A stretch of 64,000 bases of DNA, taken from NCBI RefSeq assembly GCF_008369405.1, contig NZ_VSJJ01000009.1, positions 35,841 through 99,840 on the forward strand, given 5' to 3'. Origin of the DNA: Streptococcus cristatus. GTDB taxonomy: Bacteria > Bacillota > Bacilli > Lactobacillales > Streptococcaceae. Shown piece by piece: positions 33,246 to 42,549 of this stretch (positions within the stretch are counted from its first letter, which is position 1; every line of letters starts with the position of its first letter). A model generated the notes under the pieces. The model saw nothing but the letters and a program-made list of their open reading frames with translations. It was not told where the DNA came from and ran no database searches. Made by a program: the position numbers and the translations under genes.

Positions 33246-35300
33246 TTAGTGTCCTCTAGCGTAATTAACCATGTCGTAGGGCAGGGTATTAGCTCTTTCT
33301 TTCAGTGAGTAATTTTCTAAATTATTGACATTTTGGCGCAGGCGTTTGGCATAGCTGCTTGAGATCAATTTATTTTTCTCGTATTCGAAGATGATTTTTC
33401 TCTCCAAATAGTAGCCCCACATCATTTCTGAGATGTTGTTAGGCTTGATACGCGTAATAACCCGCTCGATGAAGGCACCGCTGCCGATAATCTCTGTTTC
33501 CCTTAGTCGAGATTCCTGCAAGAATGTAATCAGCGAGGGCTTGTAGATTCCTTTTAGATGTTCCAAGCTTTCGATAATGACTTCGGTATTGGACAGGTAA
33601 AGCTCTGCTATATCCTCCATGTCCTCGGCAGTCAAGCGCTTAGCTCCCCCTTGCCTCCAAGAACGCCATCTGGCACCAAGAGTGACGATTTCATGGAGCA
33701 ACATGCGCAATACACGCAGCGTAACAAGAAACATATAGGTAAAGCTAGAAGCCAGATTGCGATTGATTCCCTGCTCGATATTTTGCAGGTAACGCTGATA
33801 GATGTGATAGCTGCGATCGCTGATTTTTCCTTCCTCAAAAGCTTGCTCCAGACCATCATTTTCGATACTCAAAATCAATAATTTTAGAGCTGCTAAGTCT
33901 CGCTGAGTGGCCTTATCTTCCTGTTCAAGGATTAAATTTTCGATCCGGCCATGGTAATTGTCAATAGCCGCATAGAGAGGTGCCTTAGCCTTAGCCTGCT
34001 TGAGACTCGCTTCCAGTTCACCCACCACTTCATTTAAAATAGCAATGTGCATCAGGTGCTCGGCTTCCTCTTCTCTCTCCTCAGATAGATGCGGAAGAGT
34101 GAGCAAGCCTGTCATAAAGCTCAGAAAGGTGACACCCGCCACCAAGAAAAGCAGCAAAGGATAGGCCTGCTCAAGCTGACTCGGAATCAAGAGAATGGTG
34201 GCAATGGAGACGGTTCCTTTGACACCTGAAAAAGTCAGCAGCAGCATTTCCTTCAGGTAGTTCCCAAAATTCTTGTGCAATCTTCTAATTCGAATGAAGT
34301 AAAAAGTGAACAACATGACAAACCGAAGGGCAAAGAGCAGGAAAGTCAAAAGAACAATGCTTACTAACAGCAAGAGATTATCGTAAATCGGGCTCTTTAA
34401 GATTGGCTCTGCAATCATTTCCAGTTCCATTCCTAAAATGATAAAGACCGAGCCATTAAGCATAAAATTAACTGTATTCCAGATGGTCTCCGTGACCGAA
34501 TCTACCTGAGCTTCCAAAAGCGTAATCCGCTTGAAGCGACTGGCCTTAAAGATACCAGCGACGACTACTGCGATAATCCCTGAAACATGGATTTCCTCTG
34601 CTAAAAAGAAGGTAACCAAGGGTAGACTCAGCTCCAGCAAGAGCTCACTGGCAATATCTGACACTTGGGCACTCATCAAGAGCTTATGTAGCCAGCGATT
34701 GAGGCCAGCACTGAGCATCCCGATGGCAAAACCACCGATAATTGAAAGAACTAAAGAAATGCTAGCTTTTCCTAGGGAAAAACTTCCTGTGGTCCAGGCC
34801 AGAAGGGCGACACGAAAAGCCACTAGACCAGACGCATCATTGAGCAATCCTTCTCCTTTTAGGATATTTTCCACCCGCTTGGGGAAGGAAAAACGCTCTG
34901 AGAGAGAAGCAAAGGCAACCAAGTCTGTCGGACCCAGAGCTGCTCCTACGGCAACACAGGCCGCCAAGGGCAAGGCTCCCCAGATAAGATGAGCCAGATA
35001 GCCCAAGCCGACCGTTGAAATAAAGATAACTGCAAAAATCAAGTATAAAACGATTCTCCAATGTTTGAGGATACTGGTAACATTGCTTTCCTCAGCTTCT
35101 CGAAAGAGCAAGGGCCCGATTACCAAGGCCAAAAACAGCTCTGTATCCAAGTGAAATTTCTCCTGAGGAATGATAAAGCCAAGCGAAATTCCCAGCACAA
35201 TTTGCACTAGAGGTAGAGGAAGCTGGGGCAGCAAGCGGTTGGTCACATTCGATACAACCAACAGGAGTAGAAAAACAATCGTGTAGAGAAGGATTTCCAC
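33246..35300 (-). CDS. Na+/H+ antiporter, CPA1 (NhaP/NhaK) family
   Basis: A 684-residue membrane exchanger. About twelve membrane helices fill residues 1-405, with the CPA1 landmarks GAALGPTDLVAF and GEGLLNDASGLVAF (the paired Asn-Asp of the ion site) and LTFSGVKGTVSIAT. The C-terminal ~280 residues are a cytoplasmic helical domain (EREEEAEHLMHIAILNEVVGELEASLKQ...), probably regulatory. A role in pH and sodium tolerance is expected. It is coupled (12-base gap) to a small coiled-coil gene upstream. Confidence 0.93.
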   Translation of the reverse strand: MEILLYTIVFLLLLVVSNVTNRLLPQLPLPLVQIVLGISLGFIIPQEKFHLDTELFLALVIGPLLFREAEESNVTSILKHWRIVLYLIFAVIFISTVGLGYLAHLIWGALPLAACVAVGAALGPTDLVAFASLSERFSFPKRVENILKGEGLLNDASGLVAFRVALLAWTTGSFSLGKASISLVLSIIGGFAIGMLSAGLNRWLHKLLMSAQVSDIASELLLELSLPLVTFFLAEEIHVSGIIAVVVAGIFKASRFKRITLLEAQVDSVTETIWNTVNFMLNGSVFIILGMELEMIAEPILKSPIYDNLLLLVSIVLLTFLLFALRFVMLFTFYFIRIRRLHKNFGNYLKEMLLLTFSGVKGTVSIATILLIPSQLEQAYPLLLFLVAGVTFLSFMTGLLTLPHLSEEREEEAEHLMHIAILNEVVGELEASLKQAKAKAPLYAAIDNYHGRIENLILEQEDKATQRDLAALKLLILSIENDGLEQAFEEGKISDRSYHIYQRYLQNIEQGINRNLASSFTYMFLVTLRVLRMLLHEIVTLGARWRSWRQGGAKRLTAEDMEDIAELYLSNTEVIIESLEHLKGIYKPSLITFLQESRLRETEIIGSGAFIERVITRIKPNNISEMMWGYYLERKIIFEYEKNKLISSSYAKRLRQNVNNLENYSLKERANTLPYDMVNYARGH

Positions 35301-35312
35301 TTTGAACCTCCT

Positions 35313-35567
35313 TTATCTTTGCTGGCAGCACTCTTTAAACAATTCTTTTTGCTCCGAAATCTTTTGATCAATTTTGGATAGATCGCAGTGCTCAATCATC
35401 TTTTGGCAGCGCTCCATCTCTAGATTCACCAATTTTTTCTTGATTCGCAGCATTTTTTTATTCATTTTGGCCTCGTCTAAAAAGCCATCATTCGTTTCTT
35501 CCTTGGCAGACTCGACGTATTTGTTTCGTAAGCCAGCCAATTTTTCATGCAAATATTGCTTGTCCAT
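35313..35567 (-). CDS. Small charged coiled-coil protein upstream of the antiporter
   Basis: 84 residues, highly charged and helical (KMNKKMLRIKKKLVNLEMERCQKMIEHCDLSKIDQK), ending in a Cys-Cys pair. No family was recognised. With only 12 bases to the antiporter start it is probably co-transcribed and could be an accessory factor; that is inference from position. Confidence 0.7.
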   Translation of the reverse strand: MDKQYLHEKLAGLRNKYVESAKEETNDGFLDEAKMNKKMLRIKKKLVNLEMERCQKMIEHCDLSKIDQKISEQKELFKECCQQR

Positions 35568-35615
35568 TTTTTCTCCAAATGATTCCTCAGAAAGTTTTTA
35601 GCAATCTTGGAATCC

Positions 35616-36164
35616 TTATTTTCCTTTTAATTTCTCAATCATAACCAAAAAAGGCGGATTATTAATCTGATTGATGGTCTTGTAGAGGGCAACGGTGAAG
35701 TCCTGCTGAGGCAGCTGACTGACGAAGTCTAGCACGGCATCTTTTTCAACTTCGCCACCTTCATGCCCGTAGTAAATCATGATAGCTGCGCGGCCGCCTT
35801 TTTCTAAGCCCCAGCAGACCTTTTCCAAAGCTTCCAGCGTCGTATCGGGGCGGGTAATGACAGACTTGTCCGCCGAAGGCAGGTAGCCAAGATTAAAAAT
35901 AGCTGCCTTGAAATGGTCCGTGTATTGGTCCATAGTCTCATGCCCACCCAAGATTAGCTGGGCATTGTCCAAGCCAGCTTCTGCCAAACGTTGGCGAGTC
36001 TTTTCCACGGCCTGCTCCTGAATGTCAAAAGCATAGACTTGCTTGGCCAACTTAGCCAGAAAGAGGGTGTCATGCCCATTGCCCATAGTAGCGTCCACCA
36101 CAGTATCTTCCTTGGTTACGACTTTAGCCAAAAAAGCATGAGCCATTTGTAAAGGTCTTAACAT
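35616..36164 (-). CDS. YtqB-type class I SAM-dependent methyltransferase
   Basis: A 182-residue Rossmann methyltransferase with VDATMGNGHDTLFLA as SAM motif I and FNLGYLPSADKS as the catalytic-type motif. Family proteins (YtqB) have been tied to tRNA 5-(aminomethyl)-2-thiouridine methylation (MnmM). It overlaps the radical SAM gene's stop by 7 bases, the conserved ytqAB pair. A truncated second copy of its sequence lies at 47009-47145. Confidence 0.88.
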   Translation of the reverse strand: MLRPLQMAHAFLAKVVTKEDTVVDATMGNGHDTLFLAKLAKQVYAFDIQEQAVEKTRQRLAEAGLDNAQLILGGHETMDQYTDHFKAAIFNLGYLPSADKSVITRPDTTLEALEKVCWGLEKGGRAAIMIYYGHEGGEVEKDAVLDFVSQLPQQDFTVALYKTINQINNPPFLVMIEKLKGK

Positions 36165-37105
36165 ACGAATCTCTGCTCCTTTGCTTTACAGCCTTGCTTG
36201 CTGCCACGACGGCGCATTTCTGCCTCAATGGCATTGAGCACTTCCCATTTATTGAGGCTCCACATAGGGCCAATCAGCATATCTCGCGGGGCATCGCCTG
36301 TGATACGGTGGATGACGATATGCTCGGGGATAATCTCCAGTTGGTCGCAGATGATGGAGACATACTCCTCCTGACTGAGCAGCTGCAGCCGCCCCTCATG
36401 ATAATCCCGCTGCATACGGGTATTGGTCATCAAGTGAAGCAGGTGAAGCTTAATCCCCTGAATGTCATTGTCCGTCACACAGCGGCGGACATTCTCCAGC
36501 ATCATCTCATGGGTCTCACCCGGCAGACCGTTAATCAAGTGAGAGACAATCTCCGCCTTGGGAGCCAGCTTACGGACTCGCTGAACCGTCTCCACATAGA
36601 GCTCATAGGAATGAGCACGGTTGATAAGGTCTGAAGTCTCCTCGTAGGTGGTCTGAAGCCCCAGCTCCACGGTCACATGCATGCGTTCGGACAGGTCAGC
36701 CAAGTAGGCGATGGTCTCGTCAGGCAAACAGTCCGGTCGAGTCCCGATATTGAGTCCAACGACACCTGGCTCATTAATGGCCTGCTCATAACGCTCGCGA
36801 ATCACTTCAAGCTTCTCGTGAGTATTGGTAAAGTTCTGGAAATAAACCAGATACTTTCGAACATCTGGCCACTTGCGGTGCATAAAGTCAATTTCCTTAT
36901 AGAACTGCTCGCGAATGGGGGCATCAGGTGCCACAATGGCGTCACCAGAGCCCGAAACAGTACAGAAGGTACATCCTCCATGCGCCACCGTCCCATCCCG
37001 ATTGGGACAGTCAAAGCCCGCATCAATAGGCACCTTAAAAGTCTTTTCTCCAAAAAGTTTTCGATAATAATCATTCAAAGAATTGTAAGATTTCATACCT
37101 TCCAT
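36158..37105 (-). CDS. YtqA-type radical SAM protein (TIGR01212)
   Basis: A 315-residue radical SAM enzyme. The cluster cysteines are in CPNRDGTVAHGGCTFC, an unusual C-x9-C-x2-C spacing seen in this family, followed by GLNIGTRPDCLPD and ELGLQTTYEETSDLINRAH. The reaction is unknown; pairing with ytqB suggests RNA modification. The start could be 37105 or the ATG three codons later at 37096. I keep the longer one because a purine-rich site touches the second. Confidence 0.88.
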   Translation of the reverse strand: MEGMKSYNSLNDYYRKLFGEKTFKVPIDAGFDCPNRDGTVAHGGCTFCTVSGSGDAIVAPDAPIREQFYKEIDFMHRKWPDVRKYLVYFQNFTNTHEKLEVIRERYEQAINEPGVVGLNIGTRPDCLPDETIAYLADLSERMHVTVELGLQTTYEETSDLINRAHSYELYVETVQRVRKLAPKAEIVSHLINGLPGETHEMMLENVRRCVTDNDIQGIKLHLLHLMTNTRMQRDYHEGRLQLLSQEEYVSIICDQLEIIPEHIVIHRITGDAPRDMLIGPMWSLNKWEVLNAIEAEMRRRGSKQGCKAKEQRFVC

Positions 37106-37164
37106 TCTACCACAAAAAGGAGCCTAGAAACAAAAATTTCCTCTTTCACCAAGAAAGAAGAAAA

Positions 37165-37473
37165 TCATGGCTCCCACTGATAATGCTTAAGATTCACACA
37201 GCCATTGGCCTTCAAGTTCACTCCCTCTGCCCAAAGCAAGTGCGCTTGCTCTTCCCAGCCCGGTGCGAGACGCCCTACCGCATTGACCACCCGATGGCAA
37301 GGATGCTTGCCGCCATAAAGCTCCGACTGACTGAGAATCTTTCCCACCAAGCGGGCGTTTTTAGGCCGTCCAATCAAACGAGCAATCTGGCCATAGGTTG
37401 CCACGCGCCCAGCAGGAATCTCATCCACAAGAACTAAAACCGACTTTATGATTTCTTGATTTAAAACGGACAT
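37165..37473 (-). CDS. MGMT family protein (alkylated-DNA repair methyltransferase-like)
   Basis: A 102-residue protein equal to the DNA-binding/catalytic domain of O6-alkylguanine transferases: IPAGRVATYGQIARLIGRPKNARLVGKIL and then KHPCHRVVNAVGRLA. The Cys of PCHRV is present, so it is not the tryptophan-bearing ATL type, although it lacks the N-terminal domain of full Ogt. The ATG at 37473, behind GGGGGAG, is the start; the frame's upstream extension enters repeat copy C and is spurious. Confidence 0.85.
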   Translation of the reverse strand: MSVLNQEIIKSVLVLVDEIPAGRVATYGQIARLIGRPKNARLVGKILSQSELYGGKHPCHRVVNAVGRLAPGWEEQAHLLWAEGVNLKANGCVNLKHYQWEP

Positions 37474-37536
37474 GCTAATCTCCCCCATCTCACTTGCTCC
37501 TATCTTAAAGAAAGAGGCCTCCTTTGTCAAGACAAC

Positions 37537-37714
37537 AGAGAGTGGGACAGAAATCGGTAATTCGTTAGAATTCGATTTCATCGTCCCACCTCCGCACAGT
37601 TGAGTAGGGCTGTAAAAGCTGATGAAATCAGCCTAGTAGAGCCCACTCAACCACTGCGTCTTGCTAGACAATCCAAAGACAATTGAGAGGCTAGGACTTT
37701 TGTCCCAGCCTCTT
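37537..37714 (+). repeat. Three-hairpin intergenic repeat, copy C
   Basis: Plus-oriented copy with small differences (TTTCATCGTCCC, TTGCTAGACAATCC). It lies between the PAP2 gene's end and the MGMT gene's start, against the direction of both genes, so orientation is not strictly tied to transcription. Confidence 0.9.
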
Positions 37715-37735
37715 CTCATCTCTATTTATTTCTGC

Positions 37736-38386
37736 TTATTTCTGCTTTCCCTTGAAGCGCCACTGAAAGCGCAGCTTGTCATAAAAGGGAAACTCGATAT
37801 TGAGAATGGCAAAGCCCATCAAGGCTCCTCCGATTACATCCGTCGGATAGTGCACGCCCAGATAGACTCTGGATGCCATAATGGTCAAGATAAAGAGCAA
37901 GAGCAAGCCCTGTACCAGACGTTTGATTTGTTGATTCTGCATCCGTTGCTGGACGATAATCATCAAAGTCCCCACCACAATAGCTGTCGCCATGGCATGT
38001 CCGCTCGGGAAAGAATAGCCACCCTCTTCAACCAAATGCAAGATACTAGGGCGGCTTCTTTGGTAAAGGAGCTTAATCAGCTTAATCAAAATCCCATGTA
38101 AGACCAGATTTCCCGCCAGCAAGGCAGCTTCTAGCTTCCATTTTTTATAAAGGAAAAATAGGACAAGGGCAGAAACCCAGATGATAATCCCCATCGGATC
38201 AATCACACTGGTCACTAGTTTGAAAAATGTCGTCAAAGCTGCAGGCAAGTCTCCCCGCAGCCAGGTCTGAATCGGAGTGTCAAAGCTGGTCAGCTGCTCT
38301 GGATAAAACTTGACCATGTAGCCTAGTATGACGAAAAGTAAAAGGGCAAAAGAGCCCTTTGTTAGATAAGATTGTCTATTTTTCAT
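37736..38386 (-). CDS. PAP2 family membrane phosphatase
   Basis: A 216-residue lipid phosphatase with about six membrane helices and the three PAP2 motifs: KLIKLLYQRSRP, PSGHAMATA, and SRVYLGVHYPTDVIGG. It may recycle undecaprenyl pyrophosphate or act on phosphatidate-type lipids. It overlaps ribU by 11 bases and so is under the FMN riboswitch too. Confidence 0.9.
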   Translation of the reverse strand: MKNRQSYLTKGSFALLLFVILGYMVKFYPEQLTSFDTPIQTWLRGDLPAALTTFFKLVTSVIDPMGIIIWVSALVLFFLYKKWKLEAALLAGNLVLHGILIKLIKLLYQRSRPSILHLVEEGGYSFPSGHAMATAIVVGTLMIIVQQRMQNQQIKRLVQGLLLLFILTIMASRVYLGVHYPTDVIGGALMGFAILNIEFPFYDKLRFQWRFKGKQK

Positions 38387-38933
38387 AGCGTTTTAGAACG
38401 GGCGTCAAAAGCGTGTAAATCAGCCAGAAAGCCACCGCCCAGATTACTCCTTCTAATAGGTTAAAGGGAACAATCATGGTCAGCAGGTACTTGCTTACAC
38501 CAATCATCTGACCGATATCAAAATTTGCAAAACGAGCATAAAGCGGAATAGCATAAAAAGCATTCAGCACCAGCATACTTGCAGTCAAGGAAAGAATTCC
38601 TAGGAATGATGCAAGCAGATAGCTCATCAAATCTCTCTTCTTTTCCCAGAAAAGAGCAAAGAAGATTACATAGACCAGAATCGCCACAATATTAATCGGC
38701 AAACCGATCAAGGTTTCCACTCCATGACCATTTAAGGACAATTTTAAAACAGAGCGGATGAGCAGAACTGCTACAGAACTCTTAAAATCCAAGAGAACCA
38801 AGGCTAATAAAATCGGAATAATCGAAAAATCCAATTTTAGAAACTCGGCTACCAAAGGGATTTGATAGAACATGAGCAGGAAAGATAGTGCAGATAAAGC
38901 CGCTACTATCGCCATTTTGCGCGTATTTGTCAT
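38376..38933 (-). CDS. ribU: Riboflavin ECF transporter S component
   Basis: The substrate-binding membrane subunit of an energy-coupling-factor transporter. It is 185 residues with about six helices, and KMAIVAALSALSFLLMFYQIPL is the start typical of RibU. Its identity rests on the FMN riboswitch immediately upstream as well as the fold. The ATG at 38933 follows GGAGG; an in-frame TTG upstream is rejected. The shared ATPase and EcfT subunits are not in the window. Confidence 0.92.
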   Translation of the reverse strand: MTNTRKMAIVAALSALSFLLMFYQIPLVAEFLKLDFSIIPILLALVLLDFKSSVAVLLIRSVLKLSLNGHGVETLIGLPINIVAILVYVIFFALFWEKKRDLMSYLLASFLGILSLTASMLVLNAFYAIPLYARFANFDIGQMIGVSKYLLTMIVPFNLLEGVIWAVAFWLIYTLLTPVLKRYEK

Positions 38934-39069
38934 AACAGGTTCCTCCAATTTATAAAAATTAGAGAAGCTGGAAGGCTGTTAACACAAGGCCCGAAAAATC
39001 CTTTCACAATTTATAAGAGTATATAAAATACCCCTTAAAATAAGATTAAAACGACCAACCGGCCCGGCA

Positions 39070-39299
39070 ATAACGCCTTTCGTCTTCTCCCATCCAGACT
39101 ATACTGTCGGTTGTGGAATCGCACCACATCAGCTTTCGCTCGCGGACTTATTTGGCTAAGATATTTTAGATTTATCTAGGCGTCGCAGTCGAAGATAATA
39201 CTTAAAGTATATCAAGACAAGACAACGACGAGAAAGCTAAAATAGCTAGTCAAACTTACCGCCGGTCGGGAATCTCACCCTGCCCTGAAGACCCTTTAA
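39070..39299 (-). promoter_or_regulatory. FMN riboswitch (RFN element) controlling ribU
   Basis: The minus strand has the conserved pieces in order: TCTTCAGGGCAGGGTGA, GATTCCCGACCGGCGGT, CCGCGAGCG, GATGTGGTGCGATTCCAC, CAGTATAGTCTGGATGGGAG and AAGACG. FMN binding would lower ribU-PAP2 expression. Between GGCGGT and CCGCGAGC lies an unusually long variable arm of about 100 bases (39148-39250) that is itself self-complementary, making the aptamer some 230 bases instead of about 140. Confidence 0.95.
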
Positions 39300-39303
39300 T
39301 CAT

Positions 39304-39338
39304 AACAAAAAACGCTTGCACTTGCAAGCGTTTTGATT
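39304..39338 (-). terminator. Terminator of the gene at 39400-40323
   Basis: AAAACGCTTGCA-AG-TGCAAGCGTTTTTT on the minus strand, directly upstream of the riboswitch, isolating it from upstream transcription. Confidence 0.85.
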
Positions 39339-39399
39339 GATGTAAGCATAAATAGTTCAATAGAATCAATTTCATATATACCTACTTTTTACCTATGGC

Positions 39400-40323
39400 T
39401 TAATGCTGATCCCACCAAGCTTCCATCTCTTGATAAGAGTTGATGGGGGTTTGCTCGCCTGTTTTAGGATCGGTAGCTACAACATCTATTTTATCCTGAC
39501 CGATTGGCGCAAACCAATGACGCATATCCTCAAAAACAGACTCTTTTGTGTTTTGTCCCTTACGCAAATTTACTTTAAATATTTTTTCTTCCTGCACTAA
39601 TTCGATCATATCTGGATATTCCTGATACAAATTGATATTAGCTGTCTTCGGAAATTTCTCCTTATCATTAAAGCCAGAAAATGAGAGATGCCAAAATATT
39701 ATACCTGCATGGTAAGGATCCATTGCTTCTTGGAGGTTTGTCGGACCAAACCCCATATCCATCTCCTCCATATAAGTCTTGGCATCAAAACCTTGTGGAG
39801 CTTCCTGAAATTTCTCTGTCTCTAAATCCAAAAATAGGTATCGACCATTGCGACTATCAGGTTCTTCTTTAAGAGATACCAACACAGCCACGTAATCTTT
39901 TCCATTATAATAGACAGGATCCCACCCCCATGGTTGGAGCTGATAATCATATCTATATAGTTCCTTATAGAGATCAATCTTCCGTTCCTTAAAATCCTTC
40001 GTACGCAAGTCATGTAGAATCAGATACCAATAATCTCCCTCTAGCTGATGCCTATTATTGGCAAGACGTTCCTGCGCCCTACGCTCCTGAGATACCAGAT
40101 AGTTTTGAGTAGGCCTTGCGCCACTTTCGCGACCTTCTTTGTCCAGGCCAACCACATACTGTTGCTTATCTCCAAATAGTAAAATTTTATCCACTTTTGT
40201 TGAAAAATCATTATACTTGACTTCGTCCTTCTGAACAGTGAGATGGTTGTATAGGAGCACTGCAGAAAAGATACTGATTAGAAGGAGGGTGCAGATGACC
40301 CACTTATGTTTTATCCATTTCAT
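39400..40323 (-). CDS. Unknown membrane-anchored extracytoplasmic protein
   Basis: 307 residues with an N-terminal membrane anchor (WVICTLLLISIFSAVLLY, about 8-25) and then a soluble domain, probably outside the cell. The body is rich in Tyr, Trp and acidic residues (DYWYLILHDLRTKDF, YQLQPWGWDPVYYNGKDYVAVL). There is no lipobox, enzyme motif or cell-wall anchor. I recognise no family. It is a single gene with its own terminator. Confidence 0.75.
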   Translation of the reverse strand: MKWIKHKWVICTLLLISIFSAVLLYNHLTVQKDEVKYNDFSTKVDKILLFGDKQQYVVGLDKEGRESGARPTQNYLVSQERRAQERLANNRHQLEGDYWYLILHDLRTKDFKERKIDLYKELYRYDYQLQPWGWDPVYYNGKDYVAVLVSLKEEPDSRNGRYLFLDLETEKFQEAPQGFDAKTYMEEMDMGFGPTNLQEAMDPYHAGIIFWHLSFSGFNDKEKFPKTANINLYQEYPDMIELVQEEKIFKVNLRKGQNTKESVFEDMRHWFAPIGQDKIDVVATDPKTGEQTPINSYQEMEAWWDQH

Positions 40324-40380
40324 ATGTACCTACTTTCTAGGCTAATTTCCTGTAGCCTGAGCTGGTGAGACAAGCCCATT

Positions 40381-40890
40381 TTATTTCAACTTATCCGCTT
40401 CGTATTCATGCACCAAGTCTAGTCCTGCAAAGTTCTGCTGCCGCAAGGCTTCGTAGACAATCATGCAGACTGTATTAGAGACATTTAAGCTGCGGACATG
40501 CTGGTCATTCATGGGAATGCGCAAGGCCTTTTCTGGATGCTGACGCATAAAGTCCTCTGGCAAGCCTTTGTCCTCACGACCAAACATGAAATAATGCGAC
40601 CCTTCTGCTGCAAAATTCTCTTCCGAGTAGACTTTCTCGGCAAACTTAGAAATCAGATAGAGTCGTCCGTCCATCTGCTTCATAAAGTCATCCAGACTCT
40701 CATAGAAGCTAATATCCAGCTTATCCCAATAGTCCAGTCCAGCCCGCTTCATTTTACGGTCGTCAATGGGAAAGCCCATGGGCTTGATGATATGGAGGGG
40801 AGAATTGGTCGCTGCGCAAGTACGAGCAATATTGCCTGTATTCTGCGGAATTTGTGGTTCAAAAAGGACGATATGATTTTGCTGAGACAT
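40381..40890 (-). CDS. trmL: tRNA (cytidine(34)-2'-O)-methyltransferase TrmL
   Basis: A 169-residue SPOUT methyltransferase that 2'-O-methylates the wobble base of tRNA-Leu. Motifs are [32 protein letters not shown] and the knot-forming [27 protein letters not shown]. The ATG at 40890, behind AGGAAAA, is chosen; the frame extends 14 codons further into the leader. It is preceded by a structured leader with a terminator-like hairpin, so transcription attenuation is likely. Confidence 0.93.
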   Translation of the reverse strand: MSQQNHIVLFEPQIPQNTGNIARTCAATNSPLHIIKPMGFPIDDRKMKRAGLDYWDKLDISFYESLDDFMKQMDGRLYLISKFAEKVYSEENFAAEGSHYFMFGREDKGLPEDFMRQHPEKALRIPMNDQHVRSLNVSNTVCMIVYEALRQQNFAGLDLVHEYEADKLK

Positions 40891-40911
40891 AATTTTTTCC
40901 TGATTTTCATT

Positions 40912-41020
40912 AGAATAAAAAAATAGCCACACTGCCCGGAGTCAAGCTCAGCAAACAGCGTGGTTAAGGCATCATTAACTTACATCACAACAGGTTTGAT
41001 GTAAATCAATGAGGGTACCT
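40912..41020 (-). promoter_or_regulatory. Structured attenuator leader of trmL (resembles the 23S-methyl RNA arrangement)
   Basis: From the likely start near 41018 the RNA first forms TTACATCA/TGATGTAA (41004-40980). A second hairpin CCACGCTG/CAGTGTGG (40963-40927) is followed by TATTTTTTTA, an intrinsic terminator in front of the gene. Two hairpins with the second as terminator before a SPOUT-type methyltransferase gene recall the 23S-methyl motif of Lactobacillales, but I cannot confirm the sequence match. Confidence 0.55.
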
Positions 41021-41024
41021 TCCT

Positions 41025-41052
41025 AGTATATCATTTTCTTCCGACAAGTCAA
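41025..41052 (-). promoter_or_regulatory. trmL promoter
   Basis: Minus strand TTGACT (41052-41047), 16 bases, TATACT (41030-41025). Confidence 0.7.
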
Positions 41053-41195
41053 TAAAAACGACTTCAAAAAGTGAGATTTTTGTAGGATTTCTTTTGAAAC
41101 AGCTTACTATTTTGTAAAAAACGGCTTTATTGAGATTTATAGATGAAATTTTATATAAAAAAGGGTATGATAGATACATATTCGGGAGGAATAAT

Positions 41196-42545
41196 ATGAA
41201 AATTATCGTCGTCGGAAGCGGAAAGGTCGGCGCCGCCCTTTGTCGCTCACTCGTTGCTGAAAAGCATGATGTCGTTTTAATTGAACAAAATGAAGCGGTT
41301 CTAAATCATATTACAAAACGCTATGATATTATAGGCATCGTTGGAAATGGTGCAAATTTTAAAATCTTGGAGCAGGCAAATGTTGCCCACTGCGACATTT
41401 TTATTGCCATGACGGAGCATGATGAGGTCAACATGGTTTCAGCCGTTCTCGCAAAGAAAATGGGAGCCAAAGAAACCATTGTCCGCGTGAGAAATCCTGA
41501 GTATTCCAACCCATACTTTAAAGAAAAAAATATTCTGGGCTTCTCTCTGGTAGTCAATCCTGAGCTCCTCGCTGCTCGTTACATTGCCAATATCATTGAT
41601 TTTCCTAATGCCCTGTCCCTAGAGCATTTTGCCAATGGCCGAGTGACCCTGATGGACTTTAAAATCAAGCCAGAAAGCCATCTCTGCCAAATGAACCTCT
41701 CGCAATTTAGGAAGCATTTCCCCCACGTTATAATTTGTGCTATTGAAAGAGAGGGCAAGCTCAGTATCCCAGATGGTGATTTCACCTTGCAGCCATCTGA
41801 CAAAATCTTTCTAACTGGAAATCGGTCAGAGATTGTCCGTTTCCACAATCAAATCCGACCAAGAGTCATCAAAAGCCTCATGATTATCGGAGCAGGCAAG
41901 ATTGCCTATTATCTATTAAACATTCTCAAAAACAGCAAAATAGAGCTCAAGGTCATCGAAATCAATCGCCAGCGAGCAGAGTTCTTTAGCCAAGAATTTC
42001 CAGAACTCTATGTGGTCAATGGAGATGGAACAGCCAAAGACATCCTACTGGAGGAAAGAGCTGCGCACTATGATGCGATCGCCACACTGACAGGGGTCGA
42101 TGAAGAAAACATCATCACTTCCATGTTCCTTAATAACCTGGGAGTTCAGAAAAACATCACCAAAGTGAATCGGACCAGTCTGCTTGAGATTATTGACAAT
42201 CAAGACTTCGCAAGTATTGTCACGCCGAAAGGGATCGCAGTTGATACCATTATGCACTTCATCCGCGGGCGGAATAACGCGCAATTCTCTAGCCTAGAAG
42301 CCTTACACCATGTGGCAAATGGCCAGATTGAAACGCTCCAATTCCAGATCCACGAAGGAAACAAAATGATTGAGCAGCCTCTTTCTCAGCTCAGATTGAG
42401 GAAAGGGGTCCTGATTGCAGCGATTATTCGTCAGGGTGTAACCATCTTCCCAAGTGGAGATGACTATTTAGAAGTCGGAGATAAGATCCTTGTTACGACC
42501 TTGATTCAAAATATTGACAAGATTTACGATTTGTTAGAGAGGTAG
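41196..42545 (+). CDS. trkA: Trk potassium uptake regulatory subunit
   Basis: A 449-residue cytoplasmic gating ring subunit with two RCK units, each an NAD-binding Rossmann part (MKIIVVGSGKVGAALCRSL and SLMIIGAGKIAYYLLNIL) followed by a TrkA-C domain. The ATG at 41196 follows GGGAGGA; the longer frame lacks a ribosome site. It precedes trkH by 4 bases. Nucleotide or c-di-AMP control of such proteins is known in other species. Confidence 0.95.
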   Translation: MKIIVVGSGKVGAALCRSLVAEKHDVVLIEQNEAVLNHITKRYDIIGIVGNGANFKILEQANVAHCDIFIAMTEHDEVNMVSAVLAKKMGAKETIVRVRNPEYSNPYFKEKNILGFSLVVNPELLAARYIANIIDFPNALSLEHFANGRVTLMDFKIKPESHLCQMNLSQFRKHFPHVIICAIEREGKLSIPDGDFTLQPSDKIFLTGNRSEIVRFHNQIRPRVIKSLMIIGAGKIAYYLLNILKNSKIELKVIEINRQRAEFFSQEFPELYVVNGDGTAKDILLEERAAHYDAIATLTGVDEENIITSMFLNNLGVQKNITKVNRTSLLEIIDNQDFASIVTPKGIAVDTIMHFIRGRNNAQFSSLEALHHVANGQIETLQFQIHEGNKMIEQPLSQLRLRKGVLIAAIIRQGVTIFPSGDDYLEVGDKILVTTLIQNIDKIYDLLER

Positions 42546-42549
42546 TCCC

